A DNA stretch of 64,000 nucleotides from Galbibacter pacificus. GTDB lineage: Bacteria > Bacteroidota > Bacteroidia > Flavobacteriales > Flavobacteriaceae. The notes beneath the pieces were generated by a model that saw only the letters and a program-made list of their open reading frames with translations, did not search any database and had not been told where the DNA came from. A program made the translations under genes and the position numbers. The stretch lies in contig NZ_JAPMUA010000001.1 of NCBI RefSeq assembly GCF_029603155.1, positions 806,001 through 870,000 of the forward strand, read 5' to 3'. How positions within the stretch are numbered: position 1 is the stretch's first letter; every line of letters begins with the position of its first letter. Shown here one piece after another: positions 41,428 through 48,250 of this stretch.

Positions 41428-41612
41428 GCGGACTTGATTCACGATTTTGGCTCTGGAATGAAGTGTTCCTTCCCAGCGCAGCGGGAAGGGTTAGCGGAAT
41501 GGAAAGCTGAAATTGGGGATTGTGTCCAAGACCTTTGTAGGAAAGCTCTTTGCCCGGAATGCAGCTTTTCGCGGAATGGAGCGGCAATGTGCTGACCGGC
41601 TTATGAAAACGG
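41428..41612 (+). ncRNA. tandem structured RNA candidate, copy B1
   Basis: Third unit of the family. The outer stem is longer: GGACTTGATTCACGATTTTGGCT (first 20 of it at 41430) pairs at 21 of 23 positions, wobbles included, with the strand ending GATTGTGTCC. The inner hairpin is CCTTCCC/GGGAAGG. The conserved blocks TGTGTCCAAGACCTTTGTAG, GAAGCTCTTTGCCCGGAATG and GCAATGTGCTGACCGG match A1. Its small terminal hairpin is weak. The stem sequence differs almost fully from A1/A2 while pairing is kept. Confidence 0.6.
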
Positions 41613-41637
41613 ATTATCCTTTGAAGTAGGATTAAAA

Positions 41638-41860
41638 GCGGACTTGACTTCAAAGATGTAGGTGGGAATGTCTGTACTGAGTTTAATCGAAGTAGAGTTT
41701 GGCTGCTTCCCGATTTTTCCTGGGAACAAGCGGGCAAGTGAAATGGAAATCGGAAGCTTTGGGGTCGTGTCCAAGACCTTTGTAATGAAGCGCTTTTCCC
41801 GGAATGCAGCTTTTTCTGCGGAAGGTAGGGGAATGGGCTGAGTGGGATTGCAAAGCTAAC
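41638..41860 (+). ncRNA. tandem structured RNA candidate, copy B2
   Basis: Fourth unit, after the spacer hairpin ATCCT-TTGAAGT-AGGAT, the same spacer as in pair A. Outer stem GGACTTGACTTCAAAGAT / AGCTTTGGGGTCGTGTCC-type pairing is 16 of 18. The downstream stem is TCCCG/TGGGA in place of GCCCG/CGGGT (a compensatory G-T to T-A change), and the small hairpin is GCAG/CTGC. The loop region near 41673-41692 has an insert ACTGAGTTTAATCGAAGT resembling a widespread interspersed palindrome. Confidence 0.6.
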
Positions 41861-41887
41861 TTTCCAAATAAATTCTTTTGCTCAGAA

Positions 41888-41916
41888 TAAAAAAAATCCA
41901 GTTTAAGGTACTGGAT
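41888..41916 (-). terminator. rho-independent terminator after the DUF932 gene
   Basis: On the minus strand ATCCAGT pairs with ACTGGAT around a 7-nt loop (41896-41916) and runs into eight T. It lies 16 nt past the DUF932 stop. Confidence 0.8.
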
Positions 41917-41931
41917 AAACCTATTATGACA

Positions 41932-42768
41932 TTAAGCCATTTCATAAACGGCATCGAACAGTTTTTTGTCCAAGCGTTCCTGTTGTGAAAAGCTTTTTTT
42001 CAATGTATTGTGAAGCATTTGATTGAAAGCATTATAGCCTATCCACAAATTAGGTTTTTCATCAAGTAACAACGCTTCGTTATCCAGAATTTCAAGTACT
42101 TCCCGGGATTTCTTTGAAGGATCATTGTTCTTATCGCTACATTCGTACCGGAACAATTTCGTGCTTTCCAGAATTTCTTTTACAAATTCCTTGGTGTTGA
42201 TGATTTCAAATTCCCTCATTCTGTCGAACTTCTTGGTAATGGTGTAAAATTCATTATCCAAGAACTTATCGAACAGATTGTTCAACCTTGGCATTATCAG
42301 GTCGGTATTGTTCTTACTATGCTTGATGGAAAACTCAATTTCCGCTTGTGAAACGTGTAGGCCATTGGAGCATACTTCCCTATAAAAGCCAAAATGTCCA
42401 GAAGTTTTCTCGCTACCATCATAGGAATTCTTAAACCGCAGCATCGGCAGTATCAGGTCTTTTTCATTCTTTACCGAAAATTGGCTGTTATCATCAATGA
42501 TAAAGTCGGTAATGAAAGACCTATCATTCCTGTTGATTGTCCGCTTCTGATAATTCAGTCTGGCATCGGTCAACATTTCTTCGGCCTTTTTGAAGAAAAG
42601 TTCGTTCGGTACGTGGCCGTAGCTGTTCGATACCACGTTGACAATTTTGCCATTCGAAATTATGGCATTTTCAAGTCCCCTTCGGGATTCCATCTGGGTC
42701 AGGATTTTCAAGGATTTCATTTCTGATGGAACGAAGATTTCATCCTGCTGTAAATTTGATAAATACAT
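41932..42768 (-). CDS. DUF932 (phage/plasmid-like) protein
   Basis: The 278-residue protein shows the DUF932 layout: NAIISNGKIVNVVSNSYGHVPNELFFKKAEEML, a central LPMLRFKNSYDGSEKTSGHFGFYREVCSNGLHV and a helical C-terminus LWIGYNAFNQMLHNTLKKSFSQQERLDKKLFDAVYEMA. DUF932 genes are common in plasmids and ICEs near ssb and anti-restriction genes; the biochemical role is not established. It is monocistronic with a strong terminator. Confidence 0.78.
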   Translation of the reverse strand: MYLSNLQQDEIFVPSEMKSLKILTQMESRRGLENAIISNGKIVNVVSNSYGHVPNELFFKKAEEMLTDARLNYQKRTINRNDRSFITDFIIDDNSQFSVKNEKDLILPMLRFKNSYDGSEKTSGHFGFYREVCSNGLHVSQAEIEFSIKHSKNNTDLIMPRLNNLFDKFLDNEFYTITKKFDRMREFEIINTKEFVKEILESTKLFRYECSDKNNDPSKKSREVLEILDNEALLLDEKPNLWIGYNAFNQMLHNTLKKSFSQQERLDKKLFDAVYEMA

Positions 42769-42958
42769 AACATTTGATTTTAGTTAAACAATTAATATTT
42801 AAGCTAGAACCAAACGGAAGATAAAATCTCAGCTCAAAAGGAAACGGAATAAATAGCGAGTGCGGGAGCGGCTTTATGCCGTAAGCTTTTGATGGGAGTA
42901 TTTTACGAGTTTACCTTTGCGCATATATTGATTGAATATTATAACTCCCTTTTTAAGG

Positions 42959-42988
42959 AAAAAAGAAAACCTACTCTTGGGGAGTAGG
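42959..42988 (-). terminator. terminator of the 43017-43424 gene
   Basis: CCTACTC/GAGTAGG forms a 7-bp hairpin (42970-42988) that runs into TTTTCTTTTTT on the minus strand, 28 nt after the stop of the upstream gene. The remaining bases back to 42769 hold no gene; a GGGAGT/ACTCCC pair with a long loop and T5 on the + strand (about 42893-42955) may be a second, opposite terminator. Confidence 0.7.
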
Positions 42989-43016
42989 CTTCCTGTTTTA
43001 AGGATTTGAAGTTACC

Positions 43017-43424
43017 TTAGAGTTCAAATTTTACAATCTGTTCCTCAATTTCGGATTTTCGTTCCTCCAAAGTGGACTGTAAGTGAGTTGTAACCAATTT
43101 GATAAGGTTCGTATTGGTCGTTTTAAATTCCAAATTGTGGGAATCCCGGATGTAAAATGAAGCTGAATCCCCTTGGTTATAGTTGAACTTTGTCAACTCG
43201 CTCAAGGTCTGGTTCAACCGTTCCCGTTGGGTGGCCAATCCTCTCAGTTTCTCGAAATTTTGGATCCGGTCATCCAAACTGATGGTAGCTTTTTTCGATG
43301 CTACCGCTTTTTCTGTTGAAGCAGCTTTTCCAATGGCTTCATCGGTCAGCTTTTTCTGTACTTCCTTTTTAACGGATGCATTTTCCTTTTTTGCAGTTCC
43401 GTTTTGTTTTACTGTTGTTGCCAT
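43017..43424 (-). CDS. coiled-coil element protein, unknown function
   Basis: The start was set at ATG 43424 (MATTVKQNGTAKKENA); an in-frame ATG 90 nt upstream would add a hydrophobic leader overlapping the structured element and looks unlikely. The 135-residue product has an Ala/Lys-rich disordered N-terminus (1-50), then a helical region IQNFEKLRGLATQRERLNQTLSELTKFNY and a C-terminal helix LQSTLEERKSEIEEQIVKFEL. Similar proteins recur in flavobacterial ICEs near the integrase. Function unknown. Confidence 0.65.
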   Translation of the reverse strand: MATTVKQNGTAKKENASVKKEVQKKLTDEAIGKAASTEKAVASKKATISLDDRIQNFEKLRGLATQRERLNQTLSELTKFNYNQGDSASFYIRDSHNLEFKTTNTNLIKLVTTHLQSTLEERKSEIEEQIVKFEL

Positions 43425-43776
43425 AATTAAAATTTTTAAGTTAAACATTATTTTAAATCGTTTTGGCAGCTTGTAAGGCAACGAGCAATACCAAAACAGG
43501 GCATTAACAGCCACAGGGAGGAAGGGGCAAGGTATGAGCGGTTATTTTTCGCAGAAAAATGTTCGGCATCCCGAAGGGCTTGACCTTGACCAAGCGATGG
43601 GATGTGGCTACATTTGCCCACTGTTTGGTTTTGGTTGCCTCAGCTGACCGAAAAATAAAATAACTTAGTGTTAAAATTTATGGCTCAATACAAAACCCAA
43701 ATCTGCAAGGGATTATTAGACGAAAAAAAAAGAGTGCCGACTGGATTAGAACCTAAAAGGTGTTTTCCAAATCAAA
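43425..43776. other. gene-free stretch beside the integrase
   Basis: The 350 bases between the coiled-coil gene and the integrase end hold the 180-bp nested inverted repeat described separately. A 66-codon frame at 43668-43868 overlaps the integrase 3' end and is judged spurious. Confidence 0.5.
43467..43646. ncRNA. 180-nt nested inverted-repeat element (structured RNA or DNA)
   Basis: From outside in, these pairs are collinear: CAGCT/AGCTG, GGCAA/TTGCC, CCAAAA/TTTTGG, GGGCA/TGCCC and AGCCACA/TGTGGCT. They enclose ATTTTTC-GCA-GAAAAAT, TTCGG/CCGAA and CAAGGT/ACCTTG. This gives one long interrupted hairpin about 180 nt long, a shape like 6S RNA or an attenuated leader. It lies 40 nt upstream of the leftward coiled-coil gene and downstream of the integrase. 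The transcribed strand cannot be decided. Confidence 0.5.
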
Positions 43777-45030
43777 TTATTGATAGTGCACCCTTGTTTC
43801 GGCCTTGTCCGTGGTGTTTAATTTACTACGCAACGAACGCATATCAGATGACACTTTTTGTTCGATGACCCTGGCGTAGATTTGCGTTGTGGAAAGCTTT
43901 GTATGACCGAGTAATTTTGAAACGGTCTCAATGGGCACGCCATTGGAAAGCGTAACCGTAGTAGCAAACGTGTGCCTTGCCGCGTGGAACGTAAGCTTCT
44001 TATTGATTTTTAGGATAGCAACTACTTCCTTCAAATATTTATTGATTTTTTGATTAGAAAATACCGGCAGCAATTTTTCGCTTTTGTTTTCAGTTCCCTG
44101 GTCATACTTTTTCAGGATGTCAAGGGCTTTATCCAAAAGCGGTATTTTTACCGCTTCATCGTTCTTTTCCCTTTTTGTGAATATCCAGTAATCCCCATCG
44201 ATGCCGCGTACAATATGGTCGTCGCAAAGCAACTTCACGTCGATATAGGACAGACCCGTATAACAGGCAAAAACAAAAACGTCCCTTGTTTTTTGGTGCA
44301 TCCCTTTTGAAAGCTGACTGGATTCCAGAACTTCAAGTTCCGATTGGGACAGAAATGCTCGCTGGTGTTTTGTGAACTTTAGCGAGAACCTCACAAAGGG
44401 GTCTTTTTCGATCCACTCCAACCGAAGGGCAAGGTTCATCATCTTTTTCAAGCGTTCCAAATGTTTCATAACCCCATTGTTCTTTAGGGGCTGGGAGCGG
44501 TTTATGGATTTTCCGTTACGTAGGAACTGTTCAAAGTCAATGATGAATTTATAGGATAATTGTTTAAGGAAAACATCGTTGGTCTTTAGTTTGTGCTTCA
44601 AATACCGTTTGATATAGCGTTCCGTAGTGAAGTAATTTTTCAAGGTGCCGGGCTTGAGTACCGAAACCATATTCTTATTATGGTAGGAAACCAGTTCAAG
44701 CAGCGTTTTGTGCTGTTCATCTTCTCCGAGATACCGGGCCTTGATGGCCTGGGCGGTAACATATTTGGATTCGCCCAAAAGCTGTTTGTGGCAATCCAAC
44801 AAATCGGAATACACTTGGTCAAGGTAAACATTTAGTGCCTTGCCGTCGGAAGTCCTTAGTGTTGACCTTTTGGAACGGGTATCCCAATAGGTAACCGATG
44901 TGGATCGTTTTAAACTGATCTCGGCACGTTTTCCATCGACCGTGATACGGGCATAAATAGGTGCAAAATCATCTTTTGCTTTGGCCATACTCAGCCAAAA
45001 ATGAATGGTAAAAGTCTTTGAAGTCTGCAT
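43777..45030 (-). CDS. int: tyrosine recombinase/integrase (IntDOT-like)
   Basis: The start was set at ATG 45030 (MQTSKTFTIHFWLSMAK), the usual opening of flavobacterial integrases; a longer frame starts at 45075. The protein has 417 residues. Arm-binding domain about 1-100, core-binding domain 105-225 (TLLELVSYHNKNM...), catalytic domain 230-400 with HAARH (H349, R352), LLGHTKLSTTQIYAR (H376, nucleophile Y385). The first catalytic Arg is replaced by Ser261 in CYTGLSYIDV, as in IntDOT of CTnDOT. Position beside the 3' end of tRNA-Pro suggests this as integration site. Confidence 0.93.
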   Translation of the reverse strand: MQTSKTFTIHFWLSMAKAKDDFAPIYARITVDGKRAEISLKRSTSVTYWDTRSKRSTLRTSDGKALNVYLDQVYSDLLDCHKQLLGESKYVTAQAIKARYLGEDEQHKTLLELVSYHNKNMVSVLKPGTLKNYFTTERYIKRYLKHKLKTNDVFLKQLSYKFIIDFEQFLRNGKSINRSQPLKNNGVMKHLERLKKMMNLALRLEWIEKDPFVRFSLKFTKHQRAFLSQSELEVLESSQLSKGMHQKTRDVFVFACYTGLSYIDVKLLCDDHIVRGIDGDYWIFTKREKNDEAVKIPLLDKALDILKKYDQGTENKSEKLLPVFSNQKINKYLKEVVAILKINKKLTFHAARHTFATTVTLSNGVPIETVSKLLGHTKLSTTQIYARVIEQKVSSDMRSLRSKLNTTDKAETRVHYQ

Positions 45031-45065
45031 AAACTCTCGCTTTAAGTGAATAATCGATTTGTTTA

Positions 45066-45092
45066 CGAAAGTCAAATCGCTGCGAAAGTCAA
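45066..45092 (+). repeat. direct repeat CGAAAGTCAA x2 upstream of int
   Basis: CGAAAGTCAA occurs at 45066-45075 and 45083-45092, 17 bp apart, and once more at 14032-14041 within a longer shared motif. The location between int and tRNA-Pro is where arm-type sites of a tyrosine recombinase are expected. Confidence 0.45.
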
Positions 45093-45257
45093 GTCTATTG
45101 AATTACCAATGTAGTGAAAATTCTGGTAACAATTTAGGTAACCGAATAGGTAACCTTTGAATTGATATTAAAGCCAATCTTATGATTTCAAGAAAAATAA
45201 AAACCCTTGATTTTCATAAGATTAGCTATATTTTGGTGTCTGTTGACACCGTAATTG

Positions 45258-45332
45258 TCGGGGTGGCAGGATTCGAACCTGCGACCTCCGCGTCCCAAAC
45301 GCGGCGCGATAACCGGGCTACGCTACACCCCG
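45258..45332 (-). tRNA. tRNA-Pro (anticodon TGG)
   Basis: On the minus strand the acceptor arm CGGGGTG (from 45332) pairs with CACCCCG, discriminator A at 45258. The anticodon loop TTTGGGA gives TGG, which reads proline codons. The T arm is GCAGGTTCGAATCCTGC. CCA is not encoded, as is usual in Bacteroidota. The 3' end faces the integrase, 183 nt away from the start of the longer integrase frame, a typical ICE insertion point. Confidence 0.95.
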
Positions 45333-45500
45333 TGAGTAAAGTTCAAAAAAATACTTTGTAGAAATTATATTTCTGATGCCTACAAAGCGGGCACAAAAGT
45401 ATTATTCTTTTTTCAAATTAACATGTAAATTTAATTTTTTTTCAAAAAAATGTTTTTTAACGATTATTTATGATTGGTATTCAGTTAATTATGCTTTTTT

Positions 45501-45515
45501 GTGTAACTGTTACAC
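45501..45515. promoter_or_regulatory. 15-bp palindrome GTGTAACTGTTACAC
   Basis: A perfect 7-bp inverted repeat with one central base lies 19 nt before the start of the sugar dehydrogenase gene. It is a good operator candidate (TetR/GntR/LacI-type symmetry), but no matching regulator gene is nearby. Confidence 0.45.
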
Positions 45516-45533
45516 AACCAAAATAAGATTGCT

Positions 45534-46649
45534 ATGAAACATAAAATTCTTTTAATCCTGATAGTTATAATTCAGTTTTCCTGTGCTCAGGACGATAAAA
45601 CTATTACAGTTCCCGAAGAAATCACTTATACCCTTGAAACTGTTGTAAGCGATATAAACATACCATGGGGCATGGCCTTTCTGCCAGACGGGAAATTACT
45701 TGTTACCGAAAAATCAGGAAAACTATATTTAGTAGAAAACGGCAATAAAACTGAAATTTCTCATAATCTTACTGTTTATGATAGGGGACAGGGCGGACTT
45801 ATGGACGTGAAGTTGCATCCCGACTACAAAAACAACGGCTGGATTTATTTTTCTTATGCAAGCGATGAAGGCGATGGCAGTGGAGGCAATACCGCCATTG
45901 CACGTGCTAAATTAAATGGAAATGCTTTAACTGGCACAGAAGTGCTTTACATGGCAGAACCAAATACCACCAAGGGACAGCATTTTGGTTCGAGAATAGA
46001 ATTTGATGATAATGGCTACCTTTATTTTTCCATTGGTGAGCGTGGCGAACGAGACGTGAACCCGCAGGACATTACCCGTGATGGAGGAAAAATTTACCGC
46101 TTGTACGATGATGGAAGAATACCTGAAGATAATCCGTTTATAGATTCCACAAATGCCAAAAAAGCAATTTATAGTTATGGGCACCGTAATCCACAAGGAA
46201 TGCTTAAACACTACCAAACAGGAGATATTTGGGTGCATGAACACGGTCCGCAGGGTGGCGATGAAATCAATGTCATTAAAAAAGGTGCCAATTATGGCTG
46301 GCCCGTAATTAGCTACGGAGAGAATTACGACGGCACTTCTTTTACCGATATTACCGAAAAAGAGGGCATGGAACAGCCACTCCATTACTGGGTGCCTTCC
46401 ATAGCACCAAGCGGGATGGCTTTTGTTACTTCTGATGTCTACCCGGGGTGGAAGGGCAGTTTAATGGTGGGGTCTCTTAAATTTGGCTATTTGGAACGTA
46501 TGGTCATAGAAGGGAATGCCGTTACAAAACGCGAAAAACTGGTTGAAGGAGAAGGCCGTATGCGTAATGTAAAACAAGGCCCGGATGGTTATTTGTATTT
46601 GGGCATAGAGGGAAGCGGTATCGTAAAGATTGTTCCTGAAAAAAAATAA
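45534..46649 (+). CDS. PQQ-dependent sugar dehydrogenase-like lipoprotein
   Basis: The 371-residue six-bladed beta-propeller has lipobox IIQFSC (Cys17). Family motifs are WGMAFLPDGKLLVTEKSGKLYLV, GLMDVKLHPDY, GWIYFSYA, GQHFGSRIEFDDNGYLYFSIGERG, YGHRNPQGM, VHEHGPQGGDEIN and NYGWPVISYGENYDG. These resemble soluble aldose sugar dehydrogenases (Asd/YliI) that oxidise sugars with PQQ and Ca2+ in the periplasm. Many flavobacteria do not make PQQ, so the cofactor may be scavenged. It is the first gene right of the tRNA and is preceded by a palindrome. Confidence 0.88.
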   Translation: MKHKILLILIVIIQFSCAQDDKTITVPEEITYTLETVVSDINIPWGMAFLPDGKLLVTEKSGKLYLVENGNKTEISHNLTVYDRGQGGLMDVKLHPDYKNNGWIYFSYASDEGDGSGGNTAIARAKLNGNALTGTEVLYMAEPNTTKGQHFGSRIEFDDNGYLYFSIGERGERDVNPQDITRDGGKIYRLYDDGRIPEDNPFIDSTNAKKAIYSYGHRNPQGMLKHYQTGDIWVHEHGPQGGDEINVIKKGANYGWPVISYGENYDGTSFTDITEKEGMEQPLHYWVPSIAPSGMAFVTSDVYPGWKGSLMVGSLKFGYLERMVIEGNAVTKREKLVEGEGRMRNVKQGPDGYLYLGIEGSGIVKIVPEKK

Positions 46650-46685
46650 TGTAATTTTATGGGTTTTTATCGTACTAAGTTGTCT

Positions 46686-46776
46686 ATACCATTTGGTATG
46701 GGTGTTAAAATGCTATTTATTTACATAAACTTGATAATGTAGCACAGTATATAAATTGATAACTATAGTACTTTTG
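46686..46776 (+). promoter_or_regulatory. palindrome ATACCATTTGGTAT and -7 box TACTTTTG before the MFS gene
   Basis: ATACCA-TT-TGGTAT (46686-46699) is a perfect inverted repeat. TACTTTTG (46769-46776) matches the -7 consensus exactly and lies about 50 nt before the ATG at 46827. No TTG is present at the standard distance, so this promoter may depend on an activator. Confidence 0.45.
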
Positions 46777-46826
46777 TAATATAAACTTAGGGCAATTTCA
46801 TATTAAGATATAATAAAGACCAGAAA

Positions 46827-48020
46827 ATGAAAGAAATAACAAACAAAAAGGCATTATTGGCGCTTGCAATCGGTGGATTTGGTATTGGAATGACCGAGTT
46901 TGTTATCATGGGTATATTACCCGATGTGGCTACCGCATTGAATATTTCCATTCCACAAGCGGGACATTTTATATCGGCATATGCACTTGGCGTTGTGGTT
47001 GGGGCACCCCTATTAACAAGTATCGGCAATAAATGGGCTCCTCATAAAATGTTATTGTACCTCATGGGATGGTTTACGGTATTCAACACATTATCTGCGT
47101 TTGCAGATAGTTATTACCTGCTGTTGGTTTCCCGGTTTCTATCAGGCTTACCGCACGGTGCTTTCTTTGGTATTGGCGCTGTGGTGGCTGGAAAATTGGC
47201 TCAGGAAGGAAAATCGGCAAAAGCCATTGCTACCATGTTTTCTGGGTTAACGGTAGCCAATGTAATTGGTGTTCCGCTGGGGACATATGTTGGGCATCAC
47301 TTTCACTGGAGTATTTCTTTTATGATCGTGGGTATAATAGGGATATTGACCATGCTCAGCATCTATTTTTGGATGCCCGAAATTGAAAAAACTCCCAATA
47401 AGGGAATTAAAAACGAATTTAAACTATTTAAAAGAATAGATTTTTTAGGGCTCATATTGCTTACTACCATCGGGACCGGAGGCTTTTTTGCGTGGTACAG
47501 TTACATTGCTCCCCTTATCACCGATGTTGCTGGATTAAGCGATAACATTGTTAGTTATGCCATGATTATTGCTGGTTTGGGCATGGTTGTGGGGAATTTT
47601 CTGGGAGCAAAGTTGGCCGAAATCTATTCGCCGCTCAAAGCGGTAATTATAAGCTTGGCGGTAATGGTCACGGTATTGCTTATCAATAACTTTGTTGCTT
47701 CAAGCGGATATGTGGTTTTGGTTATGACCTTTATCATCGGGATGATTGCCTTTACTGTGTCTACGCCTATCCAAATGGCAGTTATCAATAGTGCCAAGGG
47801 TTCCGAAATGTTGGGGTCTTCGGCCAACCAAAGTGCGTTCAATATGGGAAATGCATCCGGGGCCTATTTGGCAGGGCTGCCCATTGCATATGGTTTTGGG
47901 TTTACTTCGGCAAGCGTTGTCGGGGCCGCAATGGCATGTAGCGGTGTGGCATTGGCTATTGCTATTTACATGTTTAAAAAACAAAAACAGGCAAAAAGGC
48001 AAATGGCCTTCCAACATTAA
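46827..48020 (+). CDS. MFS transporter, DHA1 family (AraJ-like)
   Basis: The 397-residue protein has 12 predicted TM helices. The opening LALAIGGFGIGMTEFVIMGILPDVATALNISIPQAGHFISAYALGVVVGAPLL is typical of AraJ/YdhP-type drug:proton antiporters, with motif A-like region and SRFLSGLPHGAFFG between TM3 and TM5. It likely exports small hydrophobic compounds or sugars; the substrate cannot be told. It stands alone. Confidence 0.88.
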   Translation: MKEITNKKALLALAIGGFGIGMTEFVIMGILPDVATALNISIPQAGHFISAYALGVVVGAPLLTSIGNKWAPHKMLLYLMGWFTVFNTLSAFADSYYLLLVSRFLSGLPHGAFFGIGAVVAGKLAQEGKSAKAIATMFSGLTVANVIGVPLGTYVGHHFHWSISFMIVGIIGILTMLSIYFWMPEIEKTPNKGIKNEFKLFKRIDFLGLILLTTIGTGGFFAWYSYIAPLITDVAGLSDNIVSYAMIIAGLGMVVGNFLGAKLAEIYSPLKAVIISLAVMVTVLLINNFVASSGYVVLVMTFIIGMIAFTVSTPIQMAVINSAKGSEMLGSSANQSAFNMGNASGAYLAGLPIAYGFGFTSASVVGAAMACSGVALAIAIYMFKKQKQAKRQMAFQH

Positions 48021-48250
48021 AAACGGCATACTTCTTTTTTTAAGTTGAATATCAATTATATTTGATAAAGAGCAGTAAGTTTAAACTTCCTAAATTATCC
48101 TTATTTTCTTTTCTTTTGAAGACAGTATTACTTCAATAACCTAAAAAATCTTCAATGTAGTATTGTATTTCCGTCTTAACTAATTATAAAAAAAAGCTTC
48201 ATTTTTTTGCAAATTCTGTAAATTGCAGGCGTAAATAACATACCTCATTA
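48021..48250. other. intergenic region before icmF
   Basis: About 230 AT-rich bases without a coding frame. Because IcmF uses adenosylcobalamin, a cobalamin riboswitch was looked for; no B12-box-like sequence or long structured leader was seen. A promoter is expected near 48200-48230, but no clean consensus is visible. Confidence 0.4.

Noticed and set aside
43425..43514. N-terminal extension of the 43017-43424 gene to an ATG at 43514
   Set aside because: The extra 30 residues run through the nested inverted repeat and do not resemble the rest of the protein; ATG 43424 gives a typical start.
43668..43868. 66-codon + strand frame beside the integrase
   Set aside because: It overlaps the integrase 3' end on the other strand, has no domain and unusual composition; better explained as chance.
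48021..48250. Cobalamin riboswitch before icmF
   Set aside because: No B12-box-like sequence or suitable structured leader could be found by eye.
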